DNA of 64,000 bases from Brachyspira murdochii DSM 12563 (GTDB taxonomy: Bacteria; Spirochaetota; Brachyspiria; Brachyspirales; Brachyspiraceae): assembly GCF_000092845.1 (NCBI RefSeq), contig NC_014150.1, positions 2,107,510 to 2,171,509 on the forward strand, given 5' to 3'. The position numbers and the translations under genes were made by a program. Position 1 is the first letter of the stretch. Each line of letters begins with the position of its first letter. The notes below the pieces were generated by a model, which made no database searches, was not told where the DNA came from, and saw only the letters and a list, made by a program, of their open reading frames with translations. Shown in pieces: positions 54,931-63,455 of the stretch.

Positions 54931-56443
54931 GGTGCTACAGCTCGTAGTAGGTAATGGTTTTTACGAGAGCCATCTCGATTTGGACGATGACACTTTATAT
55001 AAAATTAACTGTTTCGATTGGAATTCAAAGTTTAGGGATATTATGAAAGCAGGCGGGTTTGATGTAGTGATTGGAAACCCTCCTTATGTGAAAATTCAAA
55101 CAATGGCGGAATCAAGTCCATTAACTGTAGAGGCATTAAAGCAAACATATAAAAGTGCAAGCAGTGGAAGTATAGATATTTATTTATGTTTTGTTGAAAA
55201 AGCTCTTCAATTATTGAAGCCTACAGGTGAAATGGGATATATTTTGCCAAATAAATTTTTTGAAGGAGATATGGGAGAAAATTTAAGAAATATTATAGCT
55301 ACTAAAAAGGCTTTGAAAAAAGTTGTATATTTTGGAGCAAATCAAATATTTGATAATGCTACAACATATACTTGTTTATTATTTTTGAGCGGAAGCGAAA
55401 GAGAGAATTTTGAATTGTTCAGATTTTATAAAGATGAAAATATAGAAGAGGCATTGCAAAATGCAGAATTTGTAGAGCTTCCGATTTCATTAACTAATGA
55501 AGAAAAATGGAATTTCCATAGTAAAGATATACTCAATATATTAAATAAATTAAAATCTATGCCTATAAAATTAAAAGATTTGACTAGAAAAATATTTCAG
55601 GGTATAGCAACAAGTGCAGATGATATTTATATTTTGCATGGAGGAGAAGAAAATAACGGAATTGTTAAAACTTATTCTAAATCATTAGATAGAGAAATTG
55701 AAATAGAAGCAGATATTTTAAAAAAGTTTTTAGTAGGTAAAGATATTAAAAGATATGCTAATATTATACCAGATAAATGGATATTATTTCCGTATAAATT
55801 AAATGGAAATTCAGTTATTTTATATACAGAAAATGAAATAAAATCTCAATTTCCAAAGGCTTGAGAATATTTAAAAGAGAATAAAAAAGAATTAGAAAAC
55901 AGAGAACATGGTAAATTTAAAAATACATGGTGGCAATATAGCAGACCTCAAAATTTGACAGAATTTGAATGTAAAAAGATTTCAATTCCTTATATGTCAG
56001 ATAAACCGCAGGCTACTTGGGATAATGATTGTTTATATCATAATACTAAAATACACAGTATTTCATTTAAAGAAGATGTTAAATATAATCCTTACTATAT
56101 ATTAGCTTTAATTAATAGTAAATTATTTAATTTTTATATTTCTGCTACAGGTACAGTTTTTAGAGGTTGGTTTTTAGTGTTTAGTCCTAATTTTATTAAT
56201 CCATTTCCTATAAAAGAGTTGGATTTGGATAATAAGCAAGACAAAGAAATTCATGATAAATTAGTTAATCTCGTCGACAGTATTATTGACTTAAACAAAA
56301 AATTAGCCTCTGAGAAAAACCCTAACACTATTGAAATGCTAAATAGTAGGATTGAAATAATAGATAAGAAAATCAATTCTATTGTGTATGAGGTTTACAA
56401 TTTAAATTCTCAAGAGATTGCTATAATAGAAGGTGATAACTAA
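54931..56443 (+). pseudogene. Silent type IIG specificity cassette 3 (in-frame TGA)
   Basis: Starts like cassette 1 (GNGFYES, YKINCFDW) with GGFDVVIGNPPYVKIQTM and its own recognition region. An in-frame TGA at 55862-55864 interrupts FPKA*EYLKENKKELENREH; the context (FPKAWEYL) suggests an original TGG tryptophan. The same frame continues to 56443 and ends with a diverged tail (KQDKEIHDKLVNLVDSIIDL ... EIAIIEGDN). Nuclease and motif I are absent and no promoter is seen. Confidence 0.8.
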
Positions 56444-56448
56444 AATTT

Positions 56449-56490
56449 AATAACTCGGCAGGTTCTTTTTTATGGGCTTGTCGGGTTATT
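56449..56490 (+). terminator. Hairpin after cassette 3
   Basis: AATAACTCGGCAGG pairs with CTTGTCGGGTTATT through two G-T pairs and otherwise Watson-Crick pairs, with about 14 bases in the loop including a T6 run. It lies five bases after the cassette stop and before the XRE promoter. There is no T run after the stem, so termination is uncertain. Confidence 0.5.
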
Positions 56491-56512
56491 ACTAAAAGTT
56501 AATATTATTTTA

Positions 56513-56540
56513 TTGACATATATTTTATTTATGTTATAGT
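56513..56540 (+). promoter_or_regulatory. Promoter of the XRE/ImmA pair
   Basis: TTGACA (56513-56518) and TATAGT (56535-56540) are 16 bases apart, 50 bases before ATG 56590. It overlaps the palindromic operator. Confidence 0.7.
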
Positions 56541-56568
56541 ATTTAGTGTAATTACACTAAATACTATA
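56535..56568. promoter_or_regulatory. Perfect 34-base palindromic operator
   Basis: A perfect dyad of 17-base arms centred between 56551 and 56552 covers the -10 element and the likely transcription start; half of it reads ATAGTATTTAGTGTAA. It is the expected kind of site for autorepression by the dimeric XRE protein encoded next. That assignment is inferred from position. Confidence 0.75.
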
Positions 56569-56589
56569 TTGTTATAAAGGATAAAATAA

Positions 56590-56904
56590 ATGGAAAAAAA
56601 TGGTGGAGAAATAATAAGGGAACTAAGATTAAAAAAAGGTTTAACTATTAAAGAGGTTGCTGAAAAAATAGGAGTTCACTATGTATTTTTAAGTAGATTA
56701 GAAAGAAATCTGGAAAAACCTGCTGAAGATACAGTGATTAAATTGGCTAATTTATTAGAATATAAAAGTGATGTAAATATATTAATAGCATCATTTGGTA
56801 GGGTGCCAAAAAGCATCGAAAAAATAATATTAGATGATCCAGAGTTAATTAATCAGTTACCACAATTTTATAAAAATGTGAAAAGGAGAAAAAATAATAA
56901 ATGA
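56590..56904 (+). CDS. XRE-family transcriptional regulator
   Basis: 104 residues. The Cro/CI-type helix-turn-helix occupies about 8-62 (IIRELRLKKGLTIKEVAEKI, then GVHYVFLSRLERN). A short C-terminal region (DDPELINQLPQFYKNVKRRK) follows. Its stop overlaps the next ATG by four bases (ATGA), so it is translated together with the ImmA-like protease. Such pairs act as repressor plus anti-repressor protease, or as a toxin-antitoxin-like unit. Confidence 0.85.
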   Translation: MEKNGGEIIRELRLKKGLTIKEVAEKIGVHYVFLSRLERNLEKPAEDTVIKLANLLEYKSDVNILIASFGRVPKSIEKIILDDPELINQLPQFYKNVKRRKNNK

Positions 56905-57812
56905 AAAAAGATTATTCTCTTATAATAGAAATTTTAAATAGAAATTTAAAAAAATATAAAAAAATAGTAGGTTCAATAAGTTATCCATTTCCTATAGAAG
57001 ATTACGCCTACAAAGTTTTTGGATTAGATATCCAATATGCAAATTTTGATGAAGAATTTTCAATGGAAGGTTTAGATGTAAAAATGATTTATGGTGCATT
57101 ATATCCTGACGGTAAATATTTTTATGGTCAAGAAAAAGTTATATTAATTAATAATAATACAAATGATTTTTATATAGGTGATTTTCAGGTACCTAAAGAA
57201 TATTATAAACCACAATCTGAAAGACAAACTATAGCACATGAAGTTGGTCATTATGCTGAATTTGATTATAAAAAAAATACGGATTTAAATTTATTTAACG
57301 ATATAGAATATAATAAAGCACTTGATATATTTATAGATCCAGAAGTTTTTGCTAACATTTATGCTAGAAATTTATTAATGCCTAAAGAAGAAGTTTTTAA
57401 ATTAAAATCTGAAATTCAAGGCACTATAGATATGTTAAACGATAGTATTTATTTCCGAGAAAAATTTGGTGTAACTCAGTTTATGTTAGAAGTTAGGTTA
57501 ACAGAGTTAAAAATTCAATTTATAAATGGCTATTATATTAATAAAGTAAGAAGAACTAAAGGTAAAAAATATGAAGAAGAAGATTTATTAGAATTAATAA
57601 AATTATCTAAAAAATATGATATGAGACCTAATTATGGAGATGCAGCACAAATAGCTAATATATATAATAAACATACAAATCAAGATAGAGATGGTGCTTC
57701 TTTATATATGACTATATGGAGAATAAATCAAGGTAAATATGATAAATTTTATGAAAGTGTAACGGAGTCAAGATTGAGAGCATTAAGTGAGATTGCAAAT
57801 ACTAAGAAATGA
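56901..57812 (+). CDS. ImmA/IrrE-family metallopeptidase
   Basis: 303 residues. The zinc motif HEVGH (about 113-117) lies in RQTIAHEVGHYAEFDY, with a later Glu/Asp-rich segment FIDPEVFANIYARNLLMPKE that supplies the third ligand region of IrrE-type proteases. It also has helical C-terminal repeats. The domain is longer than the minimal COG2856 core. It probably cleaves or de-represses the XRE regulator on DNA damage or phage signal, by analogy with ImmA/ImmR and IrrE/DdrO. Confidence 0.8.
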   Translation: MKKDYSLIIEILNRNLKKYKKIVGSISYPFPIEDYAYKVFGLDIQYANFDEEFSMEGLDVKMIYGALYPDGKYFYGQEKVILINNNTNDFYIGDFQVPKEYYKPQSERQTIAHEVGHYAEFDYKKNTDLNLFNDIEYNKALDIFIDPEVFANIYARNLLMPKEEVFKLKSEIQGTIDMLNDSIYFREKFGVTQFMLEVRLTELKIQFINGYYINKVRRTKGKKYEEEDLLELIKLSKKYDMRPNYGDAAQIANIYNKHTNQDRDGASLYMTIWRINQGKYDKFYESVTESRLRALSEIANTKK

Positions 57813-57840
57813 AATATTAATGAATTTTTATTTAATTCTT

Positions 57841-57973
57841 TTGTTTGATGTTGGGTAATCAGCCGCACGTACATTGTACTATCCGTAAGTGGTTGCATTG
57901 CCGTGCGGAATGCCCCTACGGCGAGTAGTGCGGGAAGCCCCCGACCGTAGGGAGTGCGTAGCTAGGCGAGTAG
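57841..57973 (+). repeat. GC-rich hairpin repeat, copy E
   Basis: TTTGATGTTGGGTAATCAGC, then stem CCGCACG (57863-57869) / CGTGCGG (57902-57908), then CTACGGCGAGTAG and the CCCCCGACCGTAGGGAGTGC block ending GGCGAGTAG. It abuts cassette 4. Confidence 0.85.
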
Positions 57974-59195
57974 TGGGAGGGTGAGTTTAAAAGCGTTTTT
58001 TGCATGGGGCGGTTTCGATGTGGTGATAGGCAACCCGCCGTATGAAACATCAAGGTCAGAGGGTATTGATAATATAATAAAAAATTACCTCAGAGATAAT
58101 TATAAAACTTCAGAAGATAAATTTGATTATTATACATTTTTTATGGAAAAGTCCAGTATGTTATCAAAAAATGAAACAGGTATTGTATCACTGATAACAC
58201 CAAGTACATATTTGATGAAACCTCTTTCTAAAAAAATTAGACAGTTTTTATTATTTAAACATAATATTTTGAGAATAGATGAATTCAAAGGTATGGTTTT
58301 TAAAGCTGTAGTTCCAACTTCTATAATTATTTTTAATAAAACTGATGAAGTGAATATTGATAATAAAATCAAGGTTAGATATAATATTTTTACAAGAGAT
58401 GATTTTGATAATGAAGAGTTTAATTTAAAATATATAGTGCAGGATAGATTTAATAAAGAACCAGATTTTTATTTTAATATATATGCTGATGATAACTACT
58501 ATAATATTTTAGAAAAAATAAATAAATTATATAATGTAGTAAAATTAGGTGAACTGTCAGAGATTTATAATGGAATACAAACAGGTAACGATAAAGAATA
58601 TATCAGTATGGACAAAAAAAATAATAAATGGTTTCCTGTAATAGTTGGTTCAGATATCAATAGATATACTAAAACTTGGGGCGGTAAGTATGTTTATTAT
58701 GTTCCAGAAAAACTGCATAGCAATACAAGAGAAAATATTTTTAAAACAAAAGAAAAAATTATTATAAGACAGACAAGTAATAAAATAATAGGTACTTATG
58801 ATGATGAAAGTTTCTTTACACTTGCCAGTACTTTTATAATTAAACAATTTAATGAAGAAATTGATTATAAGGCTTTACTAGGTATTTTAAATTCTAAATT
58901 ATTTTATTATTTATATGTTAATTTAAATAATGAACAAGGACGCGTTTTACCTCAAATTAAGAAAAAGCATATATTTAATTTACCTATTATAATTGGATAT
59001 AGTGATGTACATAAGCAATTATCATCATTAGTTAATAGCATATTAGATTTAAATAAAAAATTGGCTTCCGAGAAAAATCCTAACGCCGTTACTATGATTA
59101 GTAGGCATATTAATGCCGTTGACAAGCAGATTGATTCTTTGGTGTATAAGTTGTATAATTTGAGCGATGAGGAGATTAAGATTATTGAGGGGTAG
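57974..59195 (+). pseudogene. Silent type IIG specificity cassette 4
   Basis: An open frame of 404 codons (GTG 57981) with GGFDVVIGNPPYETSRSEGI, a distinct recognition region (GELSEIYNGIQTGNDKEYIS) and the shared tail ending EEIKIIEG. Its first ~45 bases are identical to cassette 2, including the extra T. The nuclease domain and motif I are absent. The G-rich end GAGGGG followed by TAG and ATGGAA matches the other junctions, but here the new ATG runs into TAA after three codons. Confidence 0.8.
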
Positions 59196-59266
59196 TAAAT
59201 GGAACTATAAGAGGTTTAAATAAAATTATTACATTATTATAATCTATAATTTGTAAAGGAGTTATT

Positions 59267-59542
59267 ATGATTACAGTATATAATAAAATAGGAACTTCAA
59301 ATGAAAATCCCCCAAGTGGTTATAATACTTGGAAAGAATATTGGGAAGACAAAAAAGGAAGAAAATTTCAAAAGTGTTCTAATTTAGCATGTAATAATAA
59401 TGCTGAGGTTGGGGCTCATGTTTATCCTAATTATTCTCATGATACGGTATATATAGTACCTTTGTGTAAAGAATGCAATTATACTTATAATCAATCACCT
59501 ATGAATGTAGAACAAATAGATTTGCTTAGACTTAATCAGTAA
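59267..59542 (+). CDS. HNH-like zinc mini-protein
   Basis: 91 residues. Two cysteine pairs (KCSNLACNNN and PLCKECNYTYN) flank EVGAHVYPNYSHD, giving a C-x4-C ... AHV ... C-x2-C-N layout as in HNH/ββα-metal folds. A GGAG precedes ATG 59267. With its size it is either a minimal HNH nuclease or a zinc-binding regulator. It is adjacent to the NACHT gene, 117 bases upstream, and may act with it. Confidence 0.65.
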   Translation: MITVYNKIGTSNENPPSGYNTWKEYWEDKKGRKFQKCSNLACNNNAEVGAHVYPNYSHDTVYIVPLCKECNYTYNQSPMNVEQIDLLRLNQ

Positions 59543-59659
59543 ATTATTGTTATATGATGAAATTATTGATAATATAACAGATTAAAGGATATAAAAAATA
59601 AAATTATTAAAGGTTTTCTTCCATAAATAATTATCTATTTAAATTTTTTAGGAGTTTTT

Positions 59660-61978
59660 ATGTTGTCTGACTATTCTTTTCAATATAAAGAAGAAAAAAT
59701 AAAATCTATAAAAGATGAAGTTAAAGAACTGCACCCTTTATTGAAAGATTTATTTTCAAAGATGGACGGTATAAAATATAGTGAATATACTCATGGAATA
59801 AATGAGTATGGCGCTGATTTCATTTTAGAAATTAAACATAGTACATTACCTAATGAAAGTATATATGTAGGGGTTATAGTAAAGTCAGGAAAAATAGAAA
59901 AAAACAAATTTCATAGTGACATTATACCTCAAATAAGAGATTGTTATTTACCAAAAAAAATAAATTCAGGTAGAACTAATATAACTATACAAGAAGTATG
60001 GGTAATTACTAATAGTACTTTTTCACATGGTTCTAAAGTAGTTATTAATGAATATTCAGAATTTAATGGTAAAAGAATAATTTTTTTTGAGTATAATAAT
60101 TTAATAAAATTAATTGATAATTTTATTCCTGAATATTGGATGAATATATCATTAGAATTGAACTCTTATTTTAAAGAACTAAGAATACAATTAAAGAATG
60201 AAGATATTGCTAAATCTGTATTAACAATTCCAGGTAAAGAAAGTATATATATTAAACCAAGATTGATTCATAAATCTTTAAATATAAATGAACAGGATAA
60301 TTTAAAAGAAAAATACAAAGAAGTAAATATAGATGATTTAATAAAAAGTGGTAAAATGACTATTATAGAAGCTCAAATGGGAGCTGGAAAATCAAAGTTA
60401 TTGAGAAATATATGTTTACAGTATACTAATGTTGAAAAATTTAATACAGAAAACATACTACCTATATATATATCATTTAGTAAATTTGTCCTTGATTTTG
60501 ATGGTAAAATAGGTAAATTATTAGATAGTCATAATATTTATAAAAATAATAATAAAACTAAATTTTTATTAATGATAGATGGTATGGATGAAGTTGTAAT
60601 AGAAAAATTAAATGATATATTACATGATATAGAAAATTGGTGTAAAAATACAAAAGATTCAGTTTTTATTACAACTCGTTATAATAATTTTGCTGATTTT
60701 AATTTAAATGAAAATATTTCATATAAAGTTACAATAGCACCTTTAACCAGTAAAGAATTATTTAATTTTATAAAAACTTTATGTAATGATGTAGATAATA
60801 AATTACTTAATGATATACAAAGATCTCCATTAATGTTTGATTTGCCAAAAAGTCCTTTTGCAGCTATATTGTTGGCTCAATTATTAAATGAAAATTTATC
60901 AGATTTACCAATTAATCTTCCAGAATTATATAAAAAGTATATAGAATTAGTATTGGGAAGATGGGATTTTTATAAAGGATTAACAAAGAGTAGCTCAGAT
61001 CAAAGAATATTAGAAAATATTTTGATGATATTATCTAAAAAATTAATAGAAAATAATATTGTAGAAATTAATGAAGATGTTTTTGACGAAATTATAAATA
61101 CATATGTTAATTCCAGAAATTTACATTTTTCTTTAGAAGATATTAAAAGTGATTTAATAGATAAATCTAAAATATTATCTAGAAATAAACAGTTATCATC
61201 TATTATGTTCTCTCATAAAAGTTTTTTAGATTTTTTCTATGCTAAAAATTTATTTGAAAATGATAAACTAATTGTAGATAAGAAACTATTTAGTTTTTAT
61301 TGGGCTAATATTTGCTATTTTTATATAGGTTTAAAGCTTGATTGTCCAGATATTTTAGAAAAATTAATAAATATTGCTCCAATAGATGAAGATTTAAGAT
61401 TATTTAAGGCTATTAATCTTCCTAATTTTTTAATGGCTGGATATCATACACCATATAATATTATTGAAGATAATTTTTATAAGATTATGATAGAGATAGC
61501 CACTTTATTTAAAGATATAGTTGAAAACATAAATGGAAATTTTTCTTTTTTTAGAAGTGTTAGTGAAGTATTTTTATTATGGTTCTTTCAATCAGTTATA
61601 ATAGATGAATTTTACTCATATAATTTTTTTAAGAAAGCTCTTGAAAAATCATTTTTAAGTTTAATAGAATATAAAGATAATGATGATATAAGAGCTTATT
61701 CAATGTTATTTTTATCTATTATTTCGTTAAGACTAAATGATACAAATATTCTTGAAAGTTTTTTATCAGAATATAAAGATCATATGCCTATACCTATACA
61801 AGTGATAATTGCTTACCATTCCGATTATATAGAAAAATTAAATTCAGGTAATAGTGAAGCATTACAAGGAATTAAAAAAAGGCTTAATAAAATGAAAAAA
61901 TATATAAAGAGTTTAGATAAAAATTATAAAGAAAGTATTTTTAAAACAAGTATAAAAAATAGGATAAGTAAAAAATAG
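59660..61978 (+). CDS. NACHT NTPase with N-terminal PD-(D/E)xK-like domain (NLR-type defence protein)
   Basis: 772 residues. The N-terminal ~170 look like an Mrr-type nuclease: GINEYGADFILEIKHS with D about 52, and YVGVIVKSGKIEK with the catalytic-type K. The NACHT core has Walker A GAGKSKLL near 240, Walker B FLLMIDGMDEV near 305, VFITTRYNNF (sensor) and a winged-helix part (FSHKSFLDFFYAKNLFEND). The last ~250 residues are helical, a likely sensor. This layout matches bacterial NLR-like anti-phage proteins (bNACHT/Avs type). AGGAG precedes the start. The exact class is not determined. Confidence 0.75.
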   Translation: MLSDYSFQYKEEKIKSIKDEVKELHPLLKDLFSKMDGIKYSEYTHGINEYGADFILEIKHSTLPNESIYVGVIVKSGKIEKNKFHSDIIPQIRDCYLPKKINSGRTNITIQEVWVITNSTFSHGSKVVINEYSEFNGKRIIFFEYNNLIKLIDNFIPEYWMNISLELNSYFKELRIQLKNEDIAKSVLTIPGKESIYIKPRLIHKSLNINEQDNLKEKYKEVNIDDLIKSGKMTIIEAQMGAGKSKLLRNICLQYTNVEKFNTENILPIYISFSKFVLDFDGKIGKLLDSHNIYKNNNKTKFLLMIDGMDEVVIEKLNDILHDIENWCKNTKDSVFITTRYNNFADFNLNENISYKVTIAPLTSKELFNFIKTLCNDVDNKLLNDIQRSPLMFDLPKSPFAAILLAQLLNENLSDLPINLPELYKKYIELVLGRWDFYKGLTKSSSDQRILENILMILSKKLIENNIVEINEDVFDEIINTYVNSRNLHFSLEDIKSDLIDKSKILSRNKQLSSIMFSHKSFLDFFYAKNLFENDKLIVDKKLFSFYWANICYFYIGLKLDCPDILEKLINIAPIDEDLRLFKAINLPNFLMAGYHTPYNIIEDNFYKIMIEIATLFKDIVENINGNFSFFRSVSEVFLLWFFQSVIIDEFYSYNFFKKALEKSFLSLIEYKDNDDIRAYSMLFLSIISLRLNDTNILESFLSEYKDHMPIPIQVIIAYHSDYIEKLNSGNSEALQGIKKRLNKMKKYIKSLDKNYKESIFKTSIKNRISKK

Positions 61979-61983
61979 TTCTT

Positions 61984-62142
61984 TTGTTTAATATTGGATA
62001 ATAAACCGCACTTACATTTTACTAGCCTCAAATTTAAGATATACGGTGCGGGAAGCCCGTATGGCGAATACTCAGCCGCACGTACATTGTACTATCTGTA
62101 AGGGGTTGCGTTGCCGTGCGGGAAGGTGCTACAGCTCGTAGG
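61984..62142 (+). repeat. GC-rich hairpin repeat, copy F (right boundary)
   Basis: Two units. The first is diverged (ATAATAAACCGCACT, stem 62006-62012 with 62045-62051). The second is consensus-like (CCGCACG 62076-62082 / CGTGCGG 62115-62121). The copy ends CTACAGCTCGTAG seven bases before the end of the opposing HD-domain gene. No cassette follows, so this marks the edge of the array. Confidence 0.82.
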
Positions 62143-62148
62143 AGAATA

Positions 62149-62766
62149 CTAAATAATATTATCTCTTATGTTCGGAAGTAAATTGTAAATAGAATCTCCT
62201 ATTGTGCTTTCAAAATACGATTTTATTTCAAATACCTTCTTCCACCTTAAAACACTTTGAGGAAATGTACCATATCTTAAAGCTACATCTATAAATCTTT
62301 TTTCTAAAATACAAAAACCTGTAGATAAGGCAAGACTATCGCATAATTGTATAAGCAAATCATAATCATCATACACAGCATTACTTATAAACTCTTTCAT
62401 AAAGTTGTAATCATCTTCTGGCATATCAAATTTTCCTATTGCAGTATTTATATCCTGTATCATAAATGCATGACTTATGCATATTTGAGCCAATTTATCC
62501 CAGCCATATTTAATGCAGTATTTGTAGCCATCTATTAAATGCCTCTCAGCACTTATTCCAGTGTATCTTCCTATGTCATGAAGAAGCCCAAATATGTAGG
62601 CATTATCTTCATCTAGTTTTTTGTTTTTAGAGTTTTTATTGTAGTGTGATGCTATTATTCTTGCAGCTTTGGCAGCGTATCTTGAGTGTTCAGCCCAAGG
62701 AGTAGGGTTTGATTTATACGCTTTATTTAATTCGTATTCAGCTCTTTCTAAATCTAGTATTTCCAT
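62149..62766 (-). CDS. HD-domain phosphohydrolase-like protein
   Basis: 205 residues. HD signature: HSRYAAKAARIIASHYN (first His), IFGLLHDIGRYTG (the HD pair), and later AQICISHAFMIQD. The family hydrolyses phosphate esters of nucleotides with a metal ion; the substrate is unknown. The stop codon TAG lies seven bases from repeat F, so the array inserted close to or at its 3' end without destroying it. It has normal housekeeping codon usage. Confidence 0.85.
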   Translation of the reverse strand: MEILDLERAEYELNKAYKSNPTPWAEHSRYAAKAARIIASHYNKNSKNKKLDEDNAYIFGLLHDIGRYTGISAERHLIDGYKYCIKYGWDKLAQICISHAFMIQDINTAIGKFDMPEDDYNFMKEFISNAVYDDYDLLIQLCDSLALSTGFCILEKRFIDVALRYGTFPQSVLRWKKVFEIKSYFESTIGDSIYNLLPNIRDNII

Positions 62767-62866
62767 ATGTGTATTTTATAACTTTTTTCAAAAAATAAAT
62801 AGTATAATTGGGAACTTTTATATTAATTTAACGTCTAATAAACAAAATAAGTAATAGGGTATCACT

Positions 62867-63121
62867 ATGTTAAAAAAAATTATTTTGGCATTTTCTTCTA
62901 TAATACCACTTTTTTTATTAAGTTCATGTTCTCCAGCATTTGACCATATGTTTCATAGACCTCCAGTTCCTCCTCATATGAGAGGATATATGATGTTTGG
63001 TCCTCATTTTGGTATTAACGGTGTACTTGGAATGATAATTAAAGTATTAATCATAGTTGCTTTAATCTTTCTTATAAAAATGCTATATAATAATAAAGAT
63101 AAAAATAACAAAAAAGAATAG
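62867..63121 (+). CDS. Small predicted lipoprotein with membrane segment
   Basis: 84 residues. A signal sequence with lipobox LLSSC (Cys about residue 21) is followed by a His/Pro/Met-rich stretch (FDHMFHRPPVPPHMRGYMMF) that might bind metal. A membrane segment near the end (MIIKVLIIVALIFLIKMLY) and a lysine-rich tail close the protein. The family is not recognised. It lies upstream of an RND transporter gene. Confidence 0.6.
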   Translation: MLKKIILAFSSIIPLFLLSSCSPAFDHMFHRPPVPPHMRGYMMFGPHFGINGVLGMIIKVLIIVALIFLIKMLYNNKDKNNKKE

Positions 63122-63129
63122 TTTTATAT

Positions 63130-63300
63130 TTTAGACTTGTTTCAAAGGTATTTGAAAATATTATATATAAAATTTTAATAATTTATCAATTACAGAAACA
63201 GTGTTTTATATGTTGTACAAACTATTGTTTTAGTATATAAATATGCAGTCTTTAGCTGTCAAAGGAACTCAGAGCTGGCATGATTGTGTTCCGCAGCTAT
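63130..63300 (+). repeat. Dispersed intergenic repeat, copy 2
   Basis: The 334-base gap 63122-63455 has no gene. It shares ordered blocks with the minus strand of 33.05-33.26 kb (TTGTTTCAAAGGTATTTGAA, GTTTTATATGTTGTACAAAC, CTTTAGCTG, GAGCTGGCATG). The similarity is patchy and based on eye alignment. Confidence 0.45.
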
Positions 63301-63455
63301 GATTAAAAAATATTAAATAAAAAATTTTAAGTATTAAGAAATTGAGTTTTGAAACAAGTATTTTGAAATTTATTGATAAAAGACTATTGAATATTTCTTA
63401 GAATTTAATATCATATTTGCGTAATATTTTATATGATATAAATTTGTAAAAAATA

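Noticed and set aside
54756-54947. 63-codon frame inside repeat D
   Set aside because: It follows the tandem unit period and is explained by the GC-rich repeat; no ribosome-binding site.
42922-62142. Integron with attC sites (GTTGGGT resembles GTTRRRY at repeat starts)
   Set aside because: The core motif is on the wrong side of the hairpin for attC, no integrase gene is visible and cassettes share coding homology, which integron cassettes do not.
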